This document shows positions 1 through 6,757 of a DNA stretch of 15,007 nt, piece after piece (positions within the stretch are counted from its first letter, which is position 1; the number at the start of each line of letters is the position of its first letter). The notes under the pieces are model-generated. The model had not been told where the DNA came from and did not search any database. It saw nothing but the letters and a program-made list of their open reading frames with translations. Source of the stretch: Stenotrophomonas sp. GTDB lineage: Bacteria > Pseudomonadota > Gammaproteobacteria > Xanthomonadales > Xanthomonadaceae. The DNA lies in contig DQIG01000087.1 of NCBI GenBank assembly GCA_003525885.1, positions 10,212-25,218 on the forward strand, read 5' to 3'. The position numbers were made by a program, and so were the translations under genes.

Positions 1-1
1 G

Positions 2-547
2 GGTGGCTGCCGTTGGATCGACGAAGACACCGAACCGCTGCCGCGCACGATCTACCACCGCACCAAGCTGCAGGCCGAGACCCTGGCCGAAGCCGCCGCC
101 ACGCCAGGATTCAGCGTTCGCGTGCTGCGCATGGGCCGGTGTTTCCCGGAACCGCCCGAACGGATGGCGATGTTCCGCCTGCATCGCGGCATCGACGCCC
201 GCGATGTGGCCAGCGCACATGCGGCACTTCTGCTCGACGAAGGCGCCCGATTCGCCCGCTACCTCGCCTGCGCACCGACGCCGTTCCGGCGCGAGGACTG
301 CCTGGAACTGGCCACTCACCCGCGTAGCGTGCTGGCCCGTCGCGCGCCGCAGCTGCTGGCCGAGTTCGAACGCCGTGGTTGGCCGCTGCCATTGAGCATC
401 GACCGCGTGTACGACAGTGCCCGCCTGCGCAGCGAGCTGGGCTGGCAACCGTGCTTCGGGCCGGACGACGTGCTGCAGCAGTATGCCGTCGGCAGCATCG
501 AGGTACTGCCGCGCGCGCAGTGGATCAAGGACCGCGTGGCTGAGTGA
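2..547 (+). CDS. NAD(P)-dependent epimerase/dehydratase (SDR family), 3' part
   Basis: Only the C-terminal about 181 residues are in the window; the frame is open from base 2 and ends at TGA 545-547, so the start lies to the left. The segment YHRTK near the left edge fits the YxxxK catalytic Tyr/Lys pair of extended short-chain dehydrogenases. The C-terminal stretch YDSARLRSELGWQP is typical of the substrate-binding end of NAD-dependent epimerases and dehydratases (compare R-x-x-x-ELGW in UDP-sugar epimerases). The Rossmann fold with its GxxGxxG motif must lie outside the window, so neither cofactor nor substrate can be stated. No clear terminator follows; the next gene starts about 210 bp downstream behind its own promoter candidate. 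I am sure of the superfamily but not of the reaction. Confidence 0.8.
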   Translation, partial: GGCRWIDEDTEPLPRTIYHRTKLQAETLAEAAATPGFSVRVLRMGRCFPEPPERMAMFRLHRGIDARDVASAHAALLLDEGARFARYLACAPTPFRREDCLELATHPRSVLARRAPQLLAEFERRGWPLPLSIDRVYDSARLRSELGWQPCFGPDDVLQQYAVGSIEVLPRAQWIKDRVAE

Positions 548-614
548 GGCCATCGCGGGCGGGGGACAACTGAGCCGACCCTGAGCGGATTCAGGAATGT
601 GCAGGCGGGGCGCC

Positions 615-641
615 TCAACCTCGTTGGCGGGCGGCCGCTAA
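615..641 (+). promoter_or_regulatory. Sigma-28 (FliA) type promoter candidate for the chemoreceptor
   Basis: TCAA at 615-618, a 15-nt spacer, then GCCGCTAA at 634-641. The enterobacterial flagellar consensus is TAAA-N15-GCCGATAA (in pseudomonads often TCAAG-N14-GCCGATA). The -10 half matches 7 of 8 bases and the spacing is exact. Transcription would start near 648, leaving a leader of about 110 nt before the ATG at 760. The position directly before a chemoreceptor gene fits control by the flagellar sigma factor. Confidence 0.6.
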
Positions 642-759
642 CCCGGTGCGCTTCCAGCGTCGGGACCACCCCGGCGGCCGGTGGCCTGCGCGACGGATCG
701 CGCGCCTGCGCGGTGCCCTCGTGGTACCGGTCGTCCTGAACTGCCTTGCGGACCCTTCC

Positions 760-3291
760 ATGTCTTCTTCCCGCTCCGCCACTGCCCGCCGCCCGGGCAG
801 CATCGCCCACAAGCTGATGCTGGGCACCGCCGTGATCGCGCTGCTGTGCTTCGGCCTGACCGCATTCCTGATCTACCGACAGGCCAGCGCCAGTCTGATC
901 AGCGCCTCGCGCCAGACCATGACCAGCGAGGCCAACGCCGAAGCGCGCCAGGTCTCGGCTGATCTGGGCACTGCCTTCGCCAGCAATGACGCCATGGTCG
1001 AGGCCGTGCTGGCCCAGCGCGCCCGTGGGGATGTGCCTGATCGCGCCAGCCTCGCGGCGGTGCTCGGCGAGCAGCTGCGCACCCATCCGGAATGGCTGGG
1101 CAAGAGCACCATGTGGGAGGCCGATGCCTTCGACGGAAAGGATGCCGAGTTCGTCAACACCGAAGCGCACGACGCCACCGGTCGCTACATGAGCTACTGG
1201 GCCTGGCACGACGGCAAGCCGCAGCAGTCGCAGATGACCGACTACACCGAGACCGCCAGCGGTTCTGGTGACTGGTACATGGTACCCAGCCGCGACAAGC
1301 TGCCGAAGGTCAGCGAACCCTATGCCTATGACATTGCCGGGCAGCAGGTGCTGATGAGTACGCTGAGCACGCCGATCATCGAGAACGATAAGTTCCTCGG
1401 TGTGTTTACCGTCGACTTCTCGCTGGCAGCACTGCAGAAGCATCTGGCAACGTTGAAGCCGATGGGGGCTGGCCGCGTCGAACTGCTGTCGCCGAAGGGC
1501 GTGGTGCTGGCCTCGGCCAATGCCGCCGAGATTGGCAAGCCGCGCAACGATGCCCTGACCCGCAGCATGCTGGCCAACATCGCCGCCGACCGCCCGTTCG
1601 AGGCCTTCAGCCCCGATGCGGCCGGCAACGTGCGCGTGTATGTGCCACTGCGCGTGGGCGACGCCCCGCAACGCTTCGCGCTGGGCGTGGTGATGCCGCA
1701 TGCGGTGATCGTGGCTGAAGCACGCCAGCTCTTGTGGCTGACCCTGCTGGTCGGCGTGATCGCCGCGCTGACCCTCAGCGCCGGTGTCTACGTGCTGCTG
1801 CGCCGCCTGGCGATCCGCCCGCTGGCCGAAGCGGTGCGCGTGGCCGGTGACGTCGCCGCCGGCAAGCTGGACAGCACGCTGCCGGCGCGCAGCAACGACG
1901 AAGTGGGGCGCCTGCTGGACGCGATGCAGGGCATGCGCGGCCAGCTGCAGTCGGTGATGGCCGCGCAGGCCGAAATGGCGCGCCGCCACGATGCCGGTGA
2001 ACTCAGCTACCGCATGGACGCCGCGGCGTTCCCGGGCGAGTACGGCCGCATGGTGGCCGACAGCAACCAGCTGGTGGCGTCCAGCAACGCAGTCACCCAG
2101 CGCCTGGTTGAAGTGATGCAGCGCTATGCCGTGGGCGACCTCAGCGTGGACATGGAAGCGCTGCCGGGCGAGAAGGCGGTATTCACCGCCGCGATGGCGA
2201 CCACCAAGAGCAACCTGGCCGCGATCAACGAGCAGATCCAGCAGCTGGCCGCCGCCGCCGCCGCCGGTGATTTCGCCGTGCGCGGTGATGCACTGCGCTT
2301 CGACCATGATTTCCGCCGCATGGTGGAGACCCTGAACACGATGATGCAGGTCAGTGACCACAACCTGGCCGCACTGTCGACACTGCTGCGCGCGATCGCA
2401 GCCGGTGACCTCAGTACCCGCATGCAGGGTGATTTCCACGGGGTGTTTGCGGTGATGCGCGACGATGCCAACAGCACCGTGCAGCACCTGACCCAGATCG
2501 TCGGCCAGATCCAGCAGTCGGCGGCCAGCATCCGCCTGGCCGCAGGTGAGATTGCCGCCGGCAACAGCGATCTGTCGCGCCGCACCGAACAGCAGGCCGC
2601 CAACCTGGAAGAAACCGCCGCGTCGATGGAAGAACTGACCTCCACCGTGCGCCAGAATGCCGACCATGCACTGCAGGCCAACACGCTGGCCGGTTCCGCG
2701 GCGGGCGTGGCCAGCGAAGGCGGCCAGGTGGTCAGCCAGGTGGTGCACACCATGGAGCAGATCGAGGCGTCTTCGCAGCGCATCGCCGAGATCATCTCGG
2801 TGATCGATGGCATTGCGTTCCAGACCAACATCCTGGCGCTGAACGCGGCAGTGGAAGCGGCACGCGCCGGTGAGCAGGGCCGTGGCTTCGCGGTGGTCGC
2901 CAGTGAAGTGCGTGCGCTGGCGCAGCGTTCGGCGGGCGCTGCGAAGGAGATCAAGGAGCTGATCGACGCCTCGGTGGCGCAGGTCGGTGCCGGTGCGCAG
3001 CTGGTGCACGGTGCGGGGCGCACCATGCAGGAAATCGTCGGCCAGGTCGGCCGGGTCAACGAGATCATGGCCGAGATCTCGGCCGCATCGCGCGAGCAGT
3101 CGGCCGGCATCGAGCAGGTCAACCAGACCGTGGTGCAGATGGACGAAACCACCCAGCAGAACGCCGCGCTGGTGGAGGAAGCCAGTGCCGCCGCGCGTGC
3201 GATGGAAGAGCAGGCCGAGCAGCTGGCGGTGGCGGTGTCGCGCTTCCGCCTGCAGGCCGAGCCGCAGGTAGCCTCACGCCGCGCAGCCTGA
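760..3291 (+). CDS. Methyl-accepting chemotaxis protein with dCache sensor and poly-HAMP array
   Basis: An 843-residue chemoreceptor: it senses a ligand outside the inner membrane and controls the CheA kinase through CheW. A transmembrane segment lies near residues 17-38, a dCache-type periplasmic sensor at about 45-320, and a second transmembrane segment at about 324-347. Five HAMP-like modules follow, with G-[KED]-[LF] or G-D-[LF] anchors at residues 368, 413, 459, 503 and 549. The MCP signalling domain carries the conserved hairpin tip (FQTNILALNAAVEAARAGEQ near 687) and flanking methylation helices with QQAANLEETAASMEEL. The C-terminus (EPQVASRRAA) lacks the NWETF-type CheR-docking pentapeptide. 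The sensor has a WY pair (172-173) and Asp219 as in amino-acid-binding dCache domains, but Gly170 stands where their ligand-binding Arg is expected. The frame is open upstream to 646, but ATG 760 is chosen because a normal N-terminus and membrane anchor follow directly; its ribosome site is weak (GGA only). The ligand is unknown. Confidence 0.95.
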   Translation: MSSSRSATARRPGSIAHKLMLGTAVIALLCFGLTAFLIYRQASASLISASRQTMTSEANAEARQVSADLGTAFASNDAMVEAVLAQRARGDVPDRASLAAVLGEQLRTHPEWLGKSTMWEADAFDGKDAEFVNTEAHDATGRYMSYWAWHDGKPQQSQMTDYTETASGSGDWYMVPSRDKLPKVSEPYAYDIAGQQVLMSTLSTPIIENDKFLGVFTVDFSLAALQKHLATLKPMGAGRVELLSPKGVVLASANAAEIGKPRNDALTRSMLANIAADRPFEAFSPDAAGNVRVYVPLRVGDAPQRFALGVVMPHAVIVAEARQLLWLTLLVGVIAALTLSAGVYVLLRRLAIRPLAEAVRVAGDVAAGKLDSTLPARSNDEVGRLLDAMQGMRGQLQSVMAAQAEMARRHDAGELSYRMDAAAFPGEYGRMVADSNQLVASSNAVTQRLVEVMQRYAVGDLSVDMEALPGEKAVFTAAMATTKSNLAAINEQIQQLAAAAAAGDFAVRGDALRFDHDFRRMVETLNTMMQVSDHNLAALSTLLRAIAAGDLSTRMQGDFHGVFAVMRDDANSTVQHLTQIVGQIQQSAASIRLAAGEIAAGNSDLSRRTEQQAANLEETAASMEELTSTVRQNADHALQANTLAGSAAGVASEGGQVVSQVVHTMEQIEASSQRIAEIISVIDGIAFQTNILALNAAVEAARAGEQGRGFAVVASEVRALAQRSAGAAKEIKELIDASVAQVGAGAQLVHGAGRTMQEIVGQVGRVNEIMAEISAASREQSAGIEQVNQTVVQMDETTQQNAALVEEASAAARAMEEQAEQLAVAVSRFRLQAEPQVASRRAA

Positions 3292-3302
3292 GGCACGGCA
3301 TG

Positions 3303-3338
3303 AACGAAGACGCCCGGCCAGGGCCGGGCGTCTTCGTT
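3303..3338. terminator. Strong bidirectional intrinsic terminator
   Basis: A perfect 17-bp inverted repeat (3303-3319 against 3322-3338, 2-nt centre), GC-rich in the middle and A/T-richer at the ends, lies 11 bp after the chemoreceptor stop. The plus strand leaves the stem in TCTTCGTTT. It sits between convergent genes and can serve both. Confidence 0.85.
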
Positions 3339-3351
3339 TCACTTGCCGGTG

Positions 3352-3370
3352 CACCGGACCGGGTCCGGTG
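3352..3370 (-). terminator. Short GC hairpin downstream of the DUF2628 gene
   Basis: An 8-bp perfect stem (CACCGGAC arm from 3352 against the arm ending at 3370) with a 3-nt loop begins 11 bp beyond the stop of the minus-strand DUF2628 gene. There is no T-run, so it probably assists the larger terminator at 3303-3338 rather than acting alone. Confidence 0.4.
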
Positions 3371-3381
3371 ACTGCGTCGGC

Positions 3382-3768
3382 TCAGAACATGCCTTCGAAG
3401 GGGTTCCAGCTGGCCTTGCCCTTCACCTGCTCCAGGTAGTAGCTGTAGTTGGCGCTGGAGGCGACCAGGAAGTTCATGGCGACGAACAGTGCGCGGGCGA
3501 TGATTTCCGGCAGGAACAGGCTGACGATGATGAGCACGATGTTGATGCCGATCACCACCAGCGCCTTGCGCCACATGCCCAGGATGAACAGGTAGATGGC
3601 GCCGAAGAAGAAGGCGAAGAAGTTGATGTTGACCTTCAGGCGGTCGCCGAAGGACAGCGCCTTCCAGGCCTGCTTGAAGCCCGGCTCCTTGGGGGCGCCG
3701 TGCTGTTGGAAGAAGTTGAAGCGGAACTGCCACTTCGGGCTGAAGCGGGAGAGGTCGACTGCGTTCAT
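3382..3768 (-). CDS. DUF2628 domain small membrane protein
   Basis: A 128-residue protein. A soluble N-terminal part (about 1-45, rich in Phe, Lys and Gln) is followed by hydrophobic segments at about 48-66 and 69-108, then a short tail ending in KASWNPFEGMF. The N-terminal layout, paired membrane helices and W-N-P-F tail resemble the DUF2628 family of uncharacterised inner-membrane proteins. No enzymatic residues are apparent, and I cannot assign a function. ATG 3768 is preceded by AAGGA about 11 nt upstream, slightly long but usable. The gene stands alone, convergent with the chemoreceptor and divergent from the small ORF at 3985. Confidence 0.75.
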   Translation of the reverse strand: MNAVDLSRFSPKWQFRFNFFQQHGAPKEPGFKQAWKALSFGDRLKVNINFFAFFFGAIYLFILGMWRKALVVIGINIVLIIVSLFLPEIIARALFVAMNFLVASSANYSYYLEQVKGKASWNPFEGMF

Positions 3769-3984
3769 TGACGAATACGTCCTTGTAGGAAAACGGTTAC
3801 ATGATACGGGGCGATCGGTTCAGGAAACCAGCCTTGGGCGTCAAAATTGTGACGCGAAGGGCGATGTGGAGCTGCGGCCGGGCGCCGCACCGTCACCCAC
3901 CCGCCTTGTTTTTAGGATAGGGTGCGCAGTTCCGCTGCCGCCCCGGCTGGACCCGTGCGGCGGCGGGATGTCCATGGAGGTTGC

Positions 3985-4155
3985 ATGACCACACCTGCTA
4001 CACCGGAAAACGCACCGGGACCGGTGCTCCTGCCGACACCTGAAGTGGTGCAGGCACAACAACTGCTCGCACGCCAGCAACTGGCCGTGGCGATGGACCG
4101 TGCGCGCACGGCCGCTACGCGGGACGCGGCACCGGCCGCGCTGGAAAGCGAGTAA
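3985..4155 (+). CDS. Hypothetical small protein (56 aa)
   Basis: A 56-residue product beginning MTTPATPENAPGP and ending PAALESE. An ATGGAGG ribosome binding site lies 5 nt before ATG 3985, which is why I prefer it to the in-frame ATG at 3922. The N-terminal third is rich in Pro and Thr; the middle (VVQAQQLLARQQLAVAMDRA) could form one amphipathic helix. There is no signal peptide and no membrane segment. I recognise no family. A stem-loop begins 14 bp after the stop. The good Shine-Dalgarno, the codon bias matching its neighbours and the hairpin make it plausible as a real gene, but conservation was not tested. Confidence 0.6.
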   Translation: MTTPATPENAPGPVLLPTPEVVQAQQLLARQQLAVAMDRARTAATRDAAPAALESE

Positions 4156-4168
4156 CCCGCAACACCGT

Positions 4169-4199
4169 TGATCGCGCTGGCATGTCGCCAGCGCGATCA
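4169..4199. terminator. Hairpin between convergent genes
   Basis: A perfect 13-bp stem (4169-4181 with 4187-4199, loop ATGTC) lies between the stop of the small ORF (4155) and the stop of the TonB receptor (4216). Neither strand has a clear T-run after the stem, so it is a terminator candidate of moderate strength, usable in both directions. Confidence 0.55.
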
Positions 4200-4215
4200 C
4201 AGCGCGCGCCGCCGG

Positions 4216-6273
4216 TCAGAACCGTGCGGTCATGCTCAGGAAGTAGCTGCGCCCGGCGACGAAGTAGTCGGTTGAGCCTTCCGCATACAGCTTCTTGTCG
4301 GCCAGGTTGCTGACGCCACCGCGCAGGGTCAGCACCTCGTTGACGTTCCATGCAGCGGTCAGGTCATACAGGGTGTAGGCCTTGAGGAACGTCGTGGCGG
4401 TGCCGGTCTGCTTGCCGGTGTACTGCGCCGACAGGCTGCTGGAGAACACCGTGTTCGGTGTCCAGTCCAGCGACGAATAGCCGGAGAATTCCGGCGTATC
4501 GATCAGGTTGCGGCCGGTGGTCAGGTTCCTGGCTTCCTTCATCCAGGTGGCCGAGGTGCGCCAGCGCCAGTGCTCGCCGAAGCGGACATTGAAGTTGCCT
4601 TCCATGCCACTGGTGCGCGCGCGCTGCACGTTGCTCATGCGCGTCCACCAGATGCCGTTGAACCGGCCCAGCGGTGCGTACTCGATCTTGTTCCTGAAGT
4701 CGGTATGGAAGTAGGTCAGGCCGGCATCGACCAGATCGTTGTCGAAGCTGATGCCGATCTCGCGGTTGGTGCTGGTTTCCGGGTCCAGGTCCGGGTTGCC
4801 GGCCATGTAGCAGCCGCCGCGGGTGTAGCCCAGCGGGATCAGCGAGGTGCAGCCACGACCACCGGACTGGGTGGCGGCAGTGGCGGAGTTCTCGGTGAGG
4901 CTGGGGGCGCGGAAGCCCTTGGAAACACCACCTCGGATGGTCCACTGCTCGGCCGGGTGCCAGACCAGGTAGGCGCGCGGACTGACATGGCCGCCGAACT
5001 TTTCATGGTGGTCCAGGCGTGCGCCCAGGGTCAGCGCCAGGGTGCGGTGCAGCTTCAGTTCGTCCTCGACGAACAGGGCCCAGGTATCCACTTCCAGATC
5101 GGAGCCGCTGACGGCATTGCCGGCATAGTCGATCGGCGCGCGGCCGATGGTGTCGGTGTTGGTCAGCTCCTGGCGCTTCCATTGGCCGCCCACGGCGAAC
5201 TGGTGTTCAACGCCGAAGGTGAATGGCGTGGTCAGGCTGCCTTCGATGATCGTATCGGTGGCCTCGGAACGGCCGGTGGCACCGATGTCGTTCTTGTATT
5301 CGGTCCAGTACGCGCTGAGCTTGGAGGTGCCGAAGCTCCACTTGCCATCGTGGTTGAGCGCCAGCGAACTGCGCTTGAGCTCACTGGCCCCCCAGGCGCC
5401 TTCGTCCTGCTTTTCCAGCGACGCATCGATGAAGGCCTGCTGCACGCCGTGCCCGGCTTCCAGCGACAGTTCCTGTGCGTCGCTCAGCTTCCACTGCAGC
5501 AGCGCATCGACGTTGCGGTCCTTCTCGCCGGCATAGGCGTTGCCGTAGACACCGTTATTGGACTGGTCCGAATCCCGGCGCATGCTGTTGGCACCGATGC
5601 GCAGGCCGAAGCGTTCGCCCAACGGGCCGGAGAAGGTCGCGCCGATCTGCTGGGTATCGCCGCGCTTGCCATCACCGGGGCGGGTGTAGCTGTGGGTGGC
5701 GCTGCCGTTCCATTCGTCGCCGATGCGCCGGGTGATGATGTTGATCACCCCGCCCATGGCATCGGAGCCATACAGCGAGGACATCGGTCCACGCACCACT
5801 TCGATGCGTTCGATCTGGTCCGGCGAAATCCAGTTCAGATCCTGGCGGCCCAGGTCCGGCCGGTAGTTGGTCGACGCGGAACTGCCCATGCGCTTGCCAT
5901 CCACCAGCACCAGCGTGTAGTTGGACGGCATGCCACGCAGCTTGATCTTGGACTGTTCGCCGACGGCGCTGAGGCCGCCGGTCACGCCCGGCACGCGGCT
6001 GAGCAGGGTGGCCAGGTCGGGCACCGGCTGGCGCTCGATGTCCTCACGGCTGATCACGCTGATGCTGGCCGGGGCATCCTTGATCCACTGCTGGCTGCCC
6101 GAGGCGGTGACCACCACGGTATCCAGGTCCTTGGTGGAGGCATCGGCACTGGCCTCTGCGGCGGCCAGGCCGGGCAGGGCGAGCAGGCAGGCGGTGGCCA
6201 GAGCGCTGGCCAGGCGGGTGCGCGGCAGGCGCGCGGAACGGGAACGGGACGACAGGGACATGACGGCTTCCAT
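4216..6273 (-). CDS. cirA: CirA-like TonB-dependent siderophore receptor
   Basis: An outer-membrane ligand-gated channel of 685 residues, predicted to import ferric (probably catecholate-type) siderophores with energy from TonB-ExbB-ExbD. The signal peptide has an Arg-rich start, a hydrophobic core and an Ala-rich cleavage region near residue 39. A TonB-box-like DTVVVTA follows, then the plug with IKLRGMPSNYTLVLVDGKRM and RGPMSSLYGSDAMGGVINII, then the beta-barrel ending in a C-terminal Phe (SMTARF), the usual signal for barrel assembly. The plug and the barrel segment HHEKFGGHVSPRAYLVW are close to what I recall of E. coli CirA, hence the symbol; the substrate remains inferred, and FepA/BfeA-type receptors are the alternative. 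Two Cys residues flank an outer loop (RGCTSL and GGCYMAG). A second ATG at 6261 has a GGA 7 nt upstream while 6273 has no ribosome site, so the product may be four residues shorter. Fur control is likely. Confidence 0.9.
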   Translation of the reverse strand: MEAVMSLSSRSRSARLPRTRLASALATACLLALPGLAAAEASADASTKDLDTVVVTASGSQQWIKDAPASISVISREDIERQPVPDLATLLSRVPGVTGGLSAVGEQSKIKLRGMPSNYTLVLVDGKRMGSSASTNYRPDLGRQDLNWISPDQIERIEVVRGPMSSLYGSDAMGGVINIITRRIGDEWNGSATHSYTRPGDGKRGDTQQIGATFSGPLGERFGLRIGANSMRRDSDQSNNGVYGNAYAGEKDRNVDALLQWKLSDAQELSLEAGHGVQQAFIDASLEKQDEGAWGASELKRSSLALNHDGKWSFGTSKLSAYWTEYKNDIGATGRSEATDTIIEGSLTTPFTFGVEHQFAVGGQWKRQELTNTDTIGRAPIDYAGNAVSGSDLEVDTWALFVEDELKLHRTLALTLGARLDHHEKFGGHVSPRAYLVWHPAEQWTIRGGVSKGFRAPSLTENSATAATQSGGRGCTSLIPLGYTRGGCYMAGNPDLDPETSTNREIGISFDNDLVDAGLTYFHTDFRNKIEYAPLGRFNGIWWTRMSNVQRARTSGMEGNFNVRFGEHWRWRTSATWMKEARNLTTGRNLIDTPEFSGYSSLDWTPNTVFSSSLSAQYTGKQTGTATTFLKAYTLYDLTAAWNVNEVLTLRGGVSNLADKKLYAEGSTDYFVAGRSYFLSMTARF

Positions 6274-6757
6274 GGGAGGTGGGGTGACCCTGTGGAAGCA
6301 GCAGGCGCAGGCAGACAGCAGGCAGCCACCCCTTCCGTGGGTCGTCGGGCGCGCGGTATGGGCCGGCGCAGCTGGGTGGGTCGCGGCCGTGCGGAAGACG
6401 GTGACCTGCCTGGTTAATGAAATGATAACCGTTCGCGTTTGTTACGATCCAGTACCGAGGGCAACGCAGTGACATCCGGCCATCCCCCGGCGCGATCGCC
6501 TGCTATTTGCTGAATGGGGATAAATCCCGGCGTAGACCTTCGCACCCGGCTTACATTCGGCACCCTAGACTGGGCCGCATTTTCGATTCCGCCCCGTTGG
6601 AGATCGTGTGGGTTCCGGTAGTGACAGACATCGACTGTGCGGCCTGAGGCCGACACAGCCAGGACAAGTGCGGGCGCCGGGAAAGCGCGCCGGGAACCTT
6701 GGTGCATGCAGCCCGGCCGGGATGGCCGGCCGTGCCGACGGCGCGGAGTAGGCGACG
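6274..6757. other. Divergent intergenic region between the TonB receptor and opgH
   Basis: A 484-bp stretch without a convincing gene. The left part (6274-6419) is the untranslated leader of the receptor, the Fur-box-like palindrome lies at 6420-6440, and the right part is the opgH leader. The opgH side has two small hairpins: 6635-6658 (CTGTG/CACAG outer and GGCC/GGCC inner pairs) and 6713-6729 (CCGGCC/GGCCGG), the second ending 15 nt before the ribosome site. A 9-bp direct repeat GCGCCGGGA occurs at 6674 and 6687. No strong sigma-70 promoter stands out for opgH. Confidence 0.6.
6420..6440 (-). promoter_or_regulatory. Fur-box-like operator of the siderophore receptor
   Basis: A 21-bp imperfect palindrome in an AT-rich island of GC-rich DNA; 7 of its 10 symmetric pairs match (AAA/TTT ends, AAC/GTT centre). 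It contains AATGATAA and aligns with 12 of 19 positions of the Fur consensus when centred on 6418-6436. On the minus strand it covers TATCAT (6427-6422), which could be a -10 with a weak -35 (TGGATC, 6451-6446) 18 nt away. Overlap of operator and promoter is what Fur repression needs. Confidence 0.6.

Noticed and set aside
646..759. Longer N-terminus for the chemoreceptor starting at 646
   Set aside because: The 38 extra residues are Arg-rich, overlap the expected transcript start of the sigma-28 promoter candidate, and would place an unusual segment before the membrane anchor.
316..3009. An 897-codon open frame on the minus strand opposite the chemoreceptor
   Set aside because: It runs across two genes and an intergenic region, with His/Arg/Gln-rich composition typical of GC-rich antisense frames. 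The plus-strand frame shows clear MCP domains.
3780..3830. Sigma-70 promoter for the DUF2628 gene (TATCAT near 3800)
   Set aside because: A -10-like word is present, but the nearest -35-like words have poor matches or wrong spacing.
4570..6417. A 615-codon plus-strand frame opposite the TonB receptor
   Set aside because: Gly/Ala/Gln-rich without membrane or catalytic features. The minus strand has signal peptide, plug and barrel.
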